In this document: piece after piece, positions 52,014 to 59,550 of the stretch
Position numbering within the stretch: the stretch's first letter is position 1
How the letters are laid out: each line of letters starts with the position of its first letter
Origin: JACJWR01 sp964556255
GTDB taxonomy: Bacteria > Actinomycetota > Actinomycetes > S36-B12 > UBA10799
Reading direction: 5' to 3'
DNA length: 64,000 bases
Assembly: GCA_964556255.1 (NCBI GenBank)
Contig: CAZKVQ010000009.1
Location: 1-64,000 of the forward strand
The notes under the pieces: model-generated
What the model was told of the DNA's origin: nothing
What the model saw: only the letters and a program-made list of their open reading frames with translations
Databases searched by the model: none
Position numbers and translations under genes: made by a program

Positions 52014-53168
52014 ATGTCGGTCAAGGTCGCGATCGCGGGGGCTGGCGTCGGAGGACTGAGTCTGGCCATTGCCCTCAGACGCATCGGTGTCGAGGCGCGC
52101 GTGTTCGAGCAGTCGCCGGTCATCGGTGATGTCGGTGCCGGCATTGGACTGTGGCCGGGGGCCTTGCACAGCCTGGAACGCATCGGTATTGCCGAATGGT
52201 TCTGGGATCTGCCGGTCTGCCCCTTCGAGAGGGCGGAGACCTGTGCGCCGGATGGACGACTACTGGTGGGCTTCGACGTCACCGGTGTCACCGGTGGTTG
52301 GGGATACGTAGTCAGGCGCACCGATCTTCACCGGGCGTTGATGGAGTCATTGGAACCGGATCAGGTCACGCTGGGTAGAGAAGTCGTGGGCGTGCGCCAG
52401 ACCTCCCAACAGGCGTTCCTGCAGTTCGCCGATGGCGCGGAGGAGGCCGCGGATGTGGTGGTTGGCGCCGACGGGCTGCATTCAACCGTGCGCAGCGAAC
52501 TCTTCGGCGATACCCCGCCCCGCTACAGCGGGGAGACCTGCTATCGCGGCATGGCTAAGCTGGCCGTGCCCGACAGCGGGGTGTTGCGCGAGGTTCAGGG
52601 CAACGGTGCCCGAGCAGCCGTCCATCCGCTCGACCCCGAACACGTCTACTGGTGGGCCACCCGACGTGCTCCGGCCGGCGAGGTGGAATCTCCGGAGCAA
52701 CGAAAAGCCAATGTCGCGCGGACTCATTCAGGTTGGAAGTTCGGACTCCCCGAGGCCCTCCAACGCACGCCTGCAGACGCCATCCTGAAGAACGACCTCT
52801 ACGACCGACCACCCCTGCGGCGCTGGTCCGTCGGCAGGATTGCCCTGCTCGGAGATGCCGCGCATCCGACCACCCCCAACTTGGGACTTGGCGGCTGTAT
52901 GGCCATCGAGGACGCAGTCGTGCTCGCACGGTCGATGGCCGACCACCCTGGCGATCACGCCGTTGCCCTGGCCGAGTTCCACCGGGGGAGGGCCCGCCGC
53001 ACAGCCCGCGTCGTACGGATGTCCGCAATGTTCGGCCGGTTGGGTTCGTTGCGGAATCCGTCAGCGATCCGCCTGCGGGAAGCATCCTTGCGGTTTGCTC
53101 CGACCGCTTTGTCGAAGCGCTCCTTCTCCGGGGTGGTGGGATTTGATCCGGGGCCGCTGCACACCTGA
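52014..53168 (+). CDS. FAD-dependent monooxygenase
   Basis: 384 residues. A class A flavin monooxygenase: N-terminal dinucleotide loop VAIAGAGVGGLSLAIALRRI, the middle DG motif VVVGADGLHSTVR, and GDAAHPTTPNLGLGG near the C-terminus that binds FAD ribitol. The overall length matches salicylate/kynurenine hydroxylase-like proteins. The substrate is unknown. The ATG at 52014 has AAGGGG eight bases upstream. It interrupts the usual order between the FtsEX partner and smpB, so it may be a later insertion. Confidence 0.88.
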   Translation: MSVKVAIAGAGVGGLSLAIALRRIGVEARVFEQSPVIGDVGAGIGLWPGALHSLERIGIAEWFWDLPVCPFERAETCAPDGRLLVGFDVTGVTGGWGYVVRRTDLHRALMESLEPDQVTLGREVVGVRQTSQQAFLQFADGAEEAADVVVGADGLHSTVRSELFGDTPPRYSGETCYRGMAKLAVPDSGVLREVQGNGARAAVHPLDPEHVYWWATRRAPAGEVESPEQRKANVARTHSGWKFGLPEALQRTPADAILKNDLYDRPPLRRWSVGRIALLGDAAHPTTPNLGLGGCMAIEDAVVLARSMADHPGDHAVALAEFHRGRARRTARVVRMSAMFGRLGSLRNPSAIRLREASLRFAPTALSKRSFSGVVGFDPGPLHT

Positions 53169-53309
53169 GCCAGTCGGTGGGGCCCGCCCGTCGAACTCGT
53201 CGGAGGCATCGACGGATCCCCGCGAGGCGCTGCACAGATCCGCCGTTTTCGCCTCGTAGGCTCTGGTGCCAAGCGAAAAGTTCCGAGGAAAGCACGGGGA
53301 GAACGGTTC

Positions 53310-54365
53310 ATGGGTCAGACGTCACCGCGGTCACGGCGCCTCCGCCACGTCGCGCTACTCACCGGCGGCGCGCTGTTGACCGCTGGCTGCGCACTGGTCG
53401 CGGCGGATGCGCAGGCACCGAGCGACCCCGGGTCCCCGGGAGCCACCGTTCAGGGTTCCGACGGAACGCCGACCATCACCACCAACCTGGCGCCGCCCTC
53501 GGTGCCCAACGTCGACTGGAAACCTGTGGGTACGCAGGTGGGCGGCAAGTCAGCGGCCTTCCTCGGGGAAGCCGACGACGGGCAGGTGGCGTTGCAGTGG
53601 CTGAACCCCGATCTGTTGAAGTTCCGCTTCGTACCCGGGTATGACTCCCCAGGTGAGGGGCCCAGAACCACAGAGGACAAAGACTCCGCCACCTGGGTTC
53701 CCGACATGATCGCCGCCTTCAACGGCGGGTTCCTGCTCAAGGATGGCGCGGGCGGCTACTACTACAACGGCGAGACAGTGCGGGACTTGGAGGATGGTTA
53801 CGGCTCGGTCAAGGTCGCCAAGGATGGCCACCTGACGGTGGGTAGCTACGGCCGAGATATCAAGGTCGATGCCGACACGGCCGCGATCAGGCAGAACCTG
53901 AAACCGCTGATCGACAACGGCACCTCGCAGGCCTCAGAGGACGATTCCCCCAGGCGCTGGGGGATCGCGGACGGAAATGCGAGTCATGCCAAACGCTCGG
54001 CCGTGGGGCAACTTGCGGATGGCGCCATCGTGTTTGCCTACGGCAACAACGTGACCGCGGCGAAGTTGGCAGACGCCATGGTGGCCGCGGGCGTCAAGCA
54101 GGCGGTGGCCCTGGACATGAACCTGACCTGGCCCACCGGCTACTACTACACCAGGGAGGATGGCCAGGTCGTCGGACACCGCATCCATCCGGAGATCATG
54201 CGGGAGCCGAGCACGTACTTGGACTCGTTCAAGAAGGACTTCTTCGTCGCCGATTCGAAGCTGCCGTTGCCCAACTCCGGTGCCACCGCCAGCTCAACGA
54301 CGGGGGCCTCGGATGCCAGCAGTTCAGCGGGTGCGTCGAGCCCATCGGGCTCGTCCAGCCCCTGA
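53310..54365 (+). CDS. phosphodiester glycosidase (NAGPA)-like secreted protein
   Basis: 351 residues. A signal sequence with AGCALVAADAQ could be a lipobox (LLTAGC) or an ordinary secretion signal. The main domain resembles the phosphodiester glycosidase/NAGPA family: DMIAAFNGGFLLKDGAGGYY, KRSAVGQLADGAIVFAYG and VALDMNLTWPTGYYYT are recognisable positions. The C-terminal 45 residues are Ser/Ala/Gly-rich and low in complexity. Bacterial members are suggested to cleave phosphodiester-linked sugars, possibly on surface polymers. GGGGAGA lies upstream of the ATG. Confidence 0.75.
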   Translation: MGQTSPRSRRLRHVALLTGGALLTAGCALVAADAQAPSDPGSPGATVQGSDGTPTITTNLAPPSVPNVDWKPVGTQVGGKSAAFLGEADDGQVALQWLNPDLLKFRFVPGYDSPGEGPRTTEDKDSATWVPDMIAAFNGGFLLKDGAGGYYYNGETVRDLEDGYGSVKVAKDGHLTVGSYGRDIKVDADTAAIRQNLKPLIDNGTSQASEDDSPRRWGIADGNASHAKRSAVGQLADGAIVFAYGNNVTAAKLADAMVAAGVKQAVALDMNLTWPTGYYYTREDGQVVGHRIHPEIMREPSTYLDSFKKDFFVADSKLPLPNSGATASSTTGASDASSSAGASSPSGSSSP

Positions 54366-54406
54366 GGTTCGGCACCCTCGGAGCTGACCGCGTATCCTCA
54401 GGGCCT

Positions 54407-54883
54407 ATGCCCAGGGAACGAGGACGAAAGCTCATCGCGCAGAACCGCAAAGCGCGCCATGACTACGAGATCCTCGACACCTACGAGGCCGGAATCGTGT
54501 TGGTGGGGACGGAGGTCAAGTCCCTCCGGGCCGGCCGGGCCACGCTTGCCGACGGCTACGCGACGGTGGACGACGGGGAGGTGTGGCTCCGAGGGGTGCA
54601 CATCCCCGAATACGACCCGGGAACCTGGACCAACCACGAGCCTCGTCGCACCCGCAAGTTGCTGCTGCACAAGGCCGAGATCGCCAAGCTGATCGGCAAG
54701 ACTCGGGAGGGCGGGCTAACACTCGTTCCGCTGTCGCTCTACTTCAAGGACGGCAAGGCGAAAGTCGAACTCGCGTTGGGCCGCGGCCGTCGCTCCTACG
54801 ACAAGCGTCAGGCGATCGCGGAACGGGAGTCCAAACGCGAAGCCGACCGGGCGTTGGGCCGCGGCCGGAAAGGTATGGACTGA
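54407..54883 (+). CDS. smpB: SsrA-binding protein SmpB
   Basis: 158 residues. The tmRNA partner that brings the tRNA-like domain to stalled ribosomes. The OB-fold has YEAGIVLVGTEVKSLRAGRA and LRGVHIPEYDPGTWTNHEP, and the C-terminal basic tail (READRALGRGRKG) enters the mRNA channel. Its RNA partner ssrA lies about 2.1 kb downstream on the same strand. From memory, the order ftsE, ftsX, smpB is shared with mycobacteria. Confidence 0.97.
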   Translation: MPRERGRKLIAQNRKARHDYEILDTYEAGIVLVGTEVKSLRAGRATLADGYATVDDGEVWLRGVHIPEYDPGTWTNHEPRRTRKLLLHKAEIAKLIGKTREGGLTLVPLSLYFKDGKAKVELALGRGRRSYDKRQAIAERESKREADRALGRGRKGMD

Positions 54884-54915
54884 CTTCGACTCCTCGGGCC
54901 GGGCATGATGACCCC

Positions 54916-56442
54916 ATGACATCTGTACGCGAGGCCGTCTTCGATCTGCTCCAACGCCATGGGATGACGACCGTATTCGGTAACCCGGGCTCAACTGAGA
55001 TGCCCTTCCTGAACGAGATGCCTGACGGCTTCCGCTACATCCTGGGGTTGCAGGAGGGCGCAGTCGTGGCGATGGCTGACGGCTATGCCCAAGCGACCGC
55101 GGGGCCGACCCTGGTGAATCTGCATTCGGGTCCGGGCGTGGGAAACGCGATGGGCAGCATCATCAACGCTCGCGCCAACAGGTCGCCACTGGTGATCACT
55201 GCCGGTACGCAGGTGAGACCCATGCAGGCCATGGAGGCTTGGTTGACCAATGTTCGGGCAACCGAACTGCCCCAGCCAGCGGTGAAGTGGAGCGGGGTAG
55301 CCGCGCGGGCAGCCGACACTCCCGCCGTGCTCGCCCGGGCCATCCACGAGGCATCGTTGCCGCCCACGGGCCCGGTGTTCGTGTCGCAGCCGATGGACGA
55401 CTGGGCGGCCGATGTGACGCCGGCCGAGAGCAAGTACCTGAACACTCGGAAAGTCGTCAGCGCCAGTGGCTTCGATCAGGCGACGGCCGCAGCGGTTGCG
55501 GCGCGGATCGATGACGCGTCAGCGCCATTGCTGGTGCTCGGTTCACCGCTCGACAGCGAAGCAGGCTGGCGTGATTCGGTGGCGCTGGCGGAGAAGGCGG
55601 GGATGGCGGTGATGTTGGCGCCGGTGGAGGGCCGGTGGAGTTTCCCCGGCTGGCACCCCAACTTCCGGGGCACGTTGTTGCCGGCGATCGCGGCGGCCGC
55701 GGCACAACTCGCAGCGCATGATCTGGTCGTGGTCGTCGGTGCCCCAGTCTTGAAGTACTACCCCTACATGCCCGGCGAGTTGCTGCCCGAGGGGACGGAG
55801 TTGGTGCAGATCACCGACGACCAGGGCGAAGCCTCTCGGGCACCGATGGGTGACGCCTACATCGGCGACCCCACGGCCGCGGTGGCCGGCCTGCTCGCTG
55901 CCGTCTCAGCACGTCCGTCACGAGTCCCGGGCCCCCCGCAGGTGCCCGCGGTCGCTCCAAGCTCGTCACCGCTGTCGCCTGCCGACGCCTACTCGACGAT
56001 CGCCGCCGTGATGCCGGACGACGTGGCTGTCGTGTCGGAATCGCCGTCGAATCTCATGGTCATGCTGAACCATTGGCGGCCCTCGCATCCGCGCAGCTTC
56101 TTCTTCTCCGGCAGTGGTGGCCTCGGCTTCGGCACATCCGCCACGGTAGGTGTCCAGCTGGGCCTACCCAACCGGCCGGTCGTCGGCATTCTCGGAGACG
56201 GCGCATTTCAGTATTCGGTTCAGGGCTTGTACACGGCCGCGCTGTACAACATCCCGGCCACATTCCTAGTTCTGCGCAACAGTCAGTACGCCATCCTCAA
56301 GTGGTTCGGTGAGGTGGAGGGTGCCCCGGGTCGAACGGTTTCGGATTCGGCAGCCTTGGCTGATGCCCTGCCCGAGGCGCTCGGCGCCGAGGGCCCGCGG
56401 CTCATTCAGGTGGATATCGACGGGTCACGGGAGGTCATGTAG
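54916..56442 (+). CDS. mdlC: thiamine-diphosphate-dependent decarboxylase, benzoylformate decarboxylase-like
   Basis: 508 residues. The conserved residues of Pseudomonas putida benzoylformate decarboxylase fall at the same numbers: Ser26 (FGNPGSTEM), Glu47 (LQEGAVVAMADG, contacts ThDP N1') and His70 (NLHSGPGVGN). A second active-site histidine is likely at 247 (FPGWHPNFRG). The ThDP pyrophosphate motif is GILGDGAFQYSVQG with N in FLVLRNSQYA. The substrate may be phenylglyoxylate or another 2-oxo acid; the family includes relatives with shifted specificity. It stands alone, without mandelate-pathway neighbours. Confidence 0.85.
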   Translation: MTSVREAVFDLLQRHGMTTVFGNPGSTEMPFLNEMPDGFRYILGLQEGAVVAMADGYAQATAGPTLVNLHSGPGVGNAMGSIINARANRSPLVITAGTQVRPMQAMEAWLTNVRATELPQPAVKWSGVAARAADTPAVLARAIHEASLPPTGPVFVSQPMDDWAADVTPAESKYLNTRKVVSASGFDQATAAAVAARIDDASAPLLVLGSPLDSEAGWRDSVALAEKAGMAVMLAPVEGRWSFPGWHPNFRGTLLPAIAAAAAQLAAHDLVVVVGAPVLKYYPYMPGELLPEGTELVQITDDQGEASRAPMGDAYIGDPTAAVAGLLAAVSARPSRVPGPPQVPAVAPSSSPLSPADAYSTIAAVMPDDVAVVSESPSNLMVMLNHWRPSHPRSFFFSGSGGLGFGTSATVGVQLGLPNRPVVGILGDGAFQYSVQGLYTAALYNIPATFLVLRNSQYAILKWFGEVEGAPGRTVSDSAALADALPEALGAEGPRLIQVDIDGSREVM

Positions 56443-56510
56443 GCCGTCCCACGGGGTCGGCAGCCCGGGGGCGTGTGCGGAGCCTCGGCCCTGAAGGTAG
56501 ATTCGGCGTC

Positions 56511-56825
56511 ATGCGTTCGTTGGGCTCCGCAATCGCTGCGGCCTCGTTGATCGGCGGATTCGGCATCGCCCAAGTCACGGACAACCGGACCGCCGGTGGC
56601 GTGGTACTTCTGGTGGGTGGGGCGTTTGCCGCCTGGCAGTGGTGGCGAGTTGCGGGACCTGTACCGGCAGTGGCCAACGCGGTGATCTTCGTCGGTGCTT
56701 TCGCGCTCTCGCATCCGCTGGCCAAGCAGATCGGCGCCTGGCCTTCGGTGTTCACTGTGACCGCGGTGACAGCCGTTGCGACGTACGCGATTGCAAGTCC
56801 GAGCAGGCGCGCCATCGTAGCCTGA
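56511..56825 (+). CDS. small membrane protein of unknown function
   Basis: 104 residues, with three hydrophobic segments (about 4-23, 28-52 and 66-98) separated by short charged turns, such as DNRTAGG and SHPLAKQIGAW. I recognise no family. ATG at 56511 has AAGG upstream; a longer start at 56475 adds 12 unremarkable residues. It lies between mdlC and the ssrA promoter and is not in the accessory island. Confidence 0.6.
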   Translation: MRSLGSAIAAASLIGGFGIAQVTDNRTAGGVVLLVGGAFAAWQWWRVAGPVPAVANAVIFVGAFALSHPLAKQIGAWPSVFTVTAVTAVATYAIASPSRRAIVA

Positions 56826-56914
56826 CCGCGGTCGCCGGCGTTCAAACTTCAGCAGGGCCGGGCCTTCGGGGTGCGCGCATGTGCTGACGGGAATGAGCCG
56901 TCTGTGGTGCGGGT

Positions 56915-56920
56915 TACAAT
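56915..56920 (+). promoter_or_regulatory. ssrA -10 element
   Basis: TACAAT at 56915-56920, 18 bases before the mature tmRNA 5' end, leaves a short leader to be removed by RNase P. No strong -35 was found at the proper distance. Confidence 0.55.
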
Positions 56921-56937
56921 GGGCGTACAACTCAACA

Positions 56938-57314
56938 GGGGGTGACAGGTTTCGACACCGGTTGCCGTAAAGAGAGAAGCGAGCCGAGGACCCACGGTTA
57001 TCTCGCAAACGATCCGTGGAAAACAACAAGTGCCGATACAAAGCGCACTGACTTCGCTCTCGCTGCCTAAGCAGCTGAGCATTTAAGAAGTCCGTCAGAC
57101 CGGGGATGTCTCCGACCCGGACCCTGGCGTCGACTAGGAGACTCGCCGAAGTCCCCCGCTCACGGGGGGACAAGGGACATCAATCAGTGAGGTAGGCCGC
57201 GTTCCCCGTTGTGCCACACGAATCGGGGAGGCCGAATCGCATCAACGTGGCTGCGCTCGGAGAAGTCTCGGAACAGTGCCGATGGACGCGGGTTCGATTC
57301 CCGCCACCTCCACC
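56938..57314 (+). ncRNA. ssrA: transfer-messenger RNA (tmRNA)
   Basis: 377 bases. The 5' end GGGGGTG pairs with CACCTCC at the 3' end (57305-57311) as the tRNA-like acceptor stem, followed by A and a partly encoded CC. The T arm is GCGGG/CCCGC with TTCGATT between (57288-57304). The tag frame begins GCA at 57005 and ends TAA at 57068-57070; it encodes 21 residues beginning ANDPWKTT and ending FALAA, a normal degradation tag. Its 3' portion is overlapped antisense by the recombinase frame, and the element beyond it appears to have integrated here. Confidence 0.97.
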
Positions 57315-58884
57315 CGACCGGACGGTATACGCACACCGGTCCGTTTGAGGAGCCAGCCCCCGCGGGGGCTGGCTCCTTTGTCGTGTCTGGGGTGGGGCGG
57401 GTAACTAACAGTGTTACGGCGACCTCGGGTGTCGGGATGCGCAGTATCGGCGTTGCGTCATGGCCGTCTATGTCAATACGTTCGATGAGAAGTTCCAGCA
57501 GCTGGGAGCGCAGTCTCGTGTTGCCGTTGCGCAGGGCGTCAGCGAATTTTGCTGCGAGCCCCTCAAAGTCCGTAGCGCGAGGACAGGCTGGTTCTTCTTG
57601 GAGTTCGTATTCAAGTTCGGTGATGCGAAGCTTGACGGCGGCCTCTTGGGCGAGCAGTTCGTCGTGGCGGGCTGTGAACAGCCGTGCCGGCAGGTCACCG
57701 CTTTCGTAGTCGGTGATGTAGCGCGCCATTTTCGCACTTAGTGATGCTGCCCGATGCCGCGCGGCTTTCAACTCGCTTGCATGCTGGGCGCGTTCGGCGG
57801 CGCCGTGGTCGTGCTGGGTGGCGAACGCTTCGGCGAGCAAGTTGGTATCGGCCAGCGTGTTGAGGATGATGTCGATGATTTGCGTTTCGAGCGCGTCGGC
57901 GCGTACCCGGGTGCCGGGGCAGGACCGTTTGCGGGTCTTCAGTGACGATACGCACGAGTAGTAGCGGTAGCGCCCGGCTTTGGAGTGTGAGCTTGTGCCG
58001 GCGATGGCTCCTCCGCAGCTGCAGTAAAGGACCCCGGATAGTAGGTAGTCCGACGATGCACGGCGGGCGGCATCTGACCGGGTGCGTTTGGCGCGCAGGG
58101 CGGCCGCGGTCGCGAACATGGCCTCGTCGATGAACGCGCTGTGGGCCCCGGGCAGCCAGGCGCCTTTGTAGCGGATTTCACCGATGTAGGTGCGGTTGCC
58201 GAGAATGTCGGCAAGTCTGGTGGAGGCCCAAAGTCCGCCGCGTGATGTTCGCAACCCGTCAGCGTTCAGTTCGTTAGCAAGTGCGACTAGTCCGACCTCG
58301 CCGGTGGTGTAGCGGGTGAAGATGCGTTCGACGATGGGAAAAGTATCAGCGTCGGTTTCCAGAATCCCAGTGACTTGGTTACGCCTCAGCCCGTAGCACG
58401 GTACACCGCCGACTTGCAGCCCCCGGCTGGCCTTTGTGGCATTGCCGCGGTTGATGCGTTCGAGGATGCTGCGACGTTCGAACTCCGCGAAGATGCTTAG
58501 CATCTGCATGAGCATCATTCCGCTGGCGCCTGTCGTGTCAAAAGACTCCGTCGCGGAACGAAACTGCACCCCCACTGCTTGAAGTCTGCGCACCGTGTCC
58601 ATCACGTCGGACAGCGACCGTGACCAGCGGTCGAGGCGGTAGACGAGCACGAGGTCGAAGCGCCCAGCTTCCGCGTGCTTCATGAGCCGCTGAAATTGGG
58701 CCCGGTTCGTGTTCTTGCCGGAGACGCGTTCGACGTAGTCGGCTGCGGCGACCATGCCCGGCTGGGATTCGATGAACCGTTGGAGAGACGCCAGCTGGGC
58801 GTCAAGGGAGTATGGCTGGTTCTCTTCGCCGGTGGAAGCCCGGCGGTAGGTGGCAACACGGACGACTGTGCTGTCGGTGCTCAT
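57184..58884 (-). CDS. large serine recombinase (integrase) whose tail overlaps ssrA
   Basis: 566 residues. The N-terminal resolvase domain has the catalytic Ser17 in ATYRRASTGEENQPYSLDAQ and LVYRLDRWSRSLSDVMDTV. Next are a recombinase domain (LEINRG-like helix through GEIRYKGAWLPGAH), a zinc ribbon (YCSCGGAIAGTS, CVSSLKTRKRSCPGT) and a coiled coil, as in phage-type integrases. From about residue 510 on, the frame reads antisense through the tmRNA terminator hairpin and the tmRNA 3' end, giving a tail (WRWRESNPRPSAL) that is merely ssrA antisense. GAGGAG lies about ten bases before the ATG. The element most likely entered beside or within the ssrA 3' end. Confidence 0.93.
   Translation of the reverse strand: MSTDSTVVRVATYRRASTGEENQPYSLDAQLASLQRFIESQPGMVAAADYVERVSGKNTNRAQFQRLMKHAEAGRFDLVLVYRLDRWSRSLSDVMDTVRRLQAVGVQFRSATESFDTTGASGMMLMQMLSIFAEFERRSILERINRGNATKASRGLQVGGVPCYGLRRNQVTGILETDADTFPIVERIFTRYTTGEVGLVALANELNADGLRTSRGGLWASTRLADILGNRTYIGEIRYKGAWLPGAHSAFIDEAMFATAAALRAKRTRSDAARRASSDYLLSGVLYCSCGGAIAGTSSHSKAGRYRYYSCVSSLKTRKRSCPGTRVRADALETQIIDIILNTLADTNLLAEAFATQHDHGAAERAQHASELKAARHRAASLSAKMARYITDYESGDLPARLFTARHDELLAQEAAVKLRITELEYELQEEPACPRATDFEGLAAKFADALRNGNTRLRSQLLELLIERIDIDGHDATPILRIPTPEVAVTLLVTRPTPDTTKEPAPAGAGSSNGPVCVYRPVGWRWRESNPRPSALFRDFSERSHVDAIRPPRFVWHNGERGLPH
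57349..57379 (+). terminator. ssrA terminator hairpin
   Basis: A perfect 28-base inverted repeat (arms of about 13, GGAGCCAGCCCCC and its complement) at 57349-57376 followed by TTT, 35 bases after the tmRNA end. It is a strong intrinsic terminator for ssrA and at the same time encodes the KEPAPAGAGSS stretch of the opposing recombinase frame. Confidence 0.85.
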
Positions 58885-59035
58885 GTGAGGTGGTGCTCCT
58901 CGATGGTGGCGGACGGAGGGCTCGGATGGGTCCGTTGTCCGCTAATTTGCAACCTCCGCAAGCCCTGATGTGTTCCATTGAGTCGAGCAGCAGCGCGATG
59001 CTGCGTACTGCTTCCTGATAGGTTTCCTGGCCCAT
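58802..59035 (-). CDS. possible small protein upstream of the recombinase
   Basis: 77 residues from the ATG at 59035. The first 25 residues (MGQETYQEAVRSIALLLDSM and onward) look like a real protein start with a predicted amphipathic helix, but the second half is arginine/proline-rich and low in information, and no good Shine-Dalgarno is seen. It overlaps the recombinase start by 83 bases. I treat it as an uncertain element gene. Confidence 0.2.
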   Translation of the reverse strand: MGQETYQEAVRSIALLLDSMEHIRACGGCKLADNGPIRALRPPPSRSTTSHEHRQHSRPCCHLPPGFHRRREPAILP

Positions 59036-59550
59036 CGGCACTTTGGTCGCTGTATGGACGTGGATTTCGTTGGTTTGCCGGCGTCGCGCCGGAGGTCTTG
59101 CTTTGGATGGTCTCGTCGTGGATCCCATATCCGTCACAGTGCATGTGGCATCCGATTTTGTCAGTCGCCGATGTCGGTTTACCTCGTCTCTACGCCCAGT
59201 GGCACATGCGCAAACCCGCGATCGGAGTCTCTTGCACATCGCATCAGCGCAATCCGGAGACCTTGGCCAACGTCGGGCGCAGGCTGCGGACCTGGATGTC
59301 GGGCCCCATCTGCCGAAGACAATTCGCCGGCGCCCCTGCGCCGCGACGGGTGTCGGGGGTTACTGGCAGGGTTACTACTTGACGGTCGGTTTCGTGGGAG
59401 GACCGTTGCGACAGTGAAACCCCGGTCGAGTCTCAGCCGCGTTGTCGTGTCCCGACTAGGGTCGAACTTCGAGGTGGCTCGAGGGTCGGTGGTGCGGATT
59501 GTCGTTTGGTGGTCAAGACGGTGGAGCGAGTCCAGAGTGGGAGGGGTGAG
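58885..59550. other. 666-bp stretch between recombinase and drmD-like gene, no confident gene
   Basis: Several overlapping open frames exist on both strands, but none has a convincing start and composition (the doubtful small frame at 58802-59035 aside). The inverted repeat TCGAG/CTCGA with loop GTGG at 59469-59482 lies 69 bases before the drmD-like start and could be an operator. The stretch probably holds two divergent promoters; I cannot identify either with confidence. Confidence 0.5.

Noticed and set aside
57184..57314. Conserved-looking peptide WRWRESNPRPSAL as a true integrase domain
   Set aside because: It is the antisense translation of the tmRNA 3' end, a sequence that appears in many misannotated frames.
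57209..57709. Plus-strand frames opposite the recombinase
   Set aside because: Shadows of the recombinase; they start inside ssrA and contain no domain.
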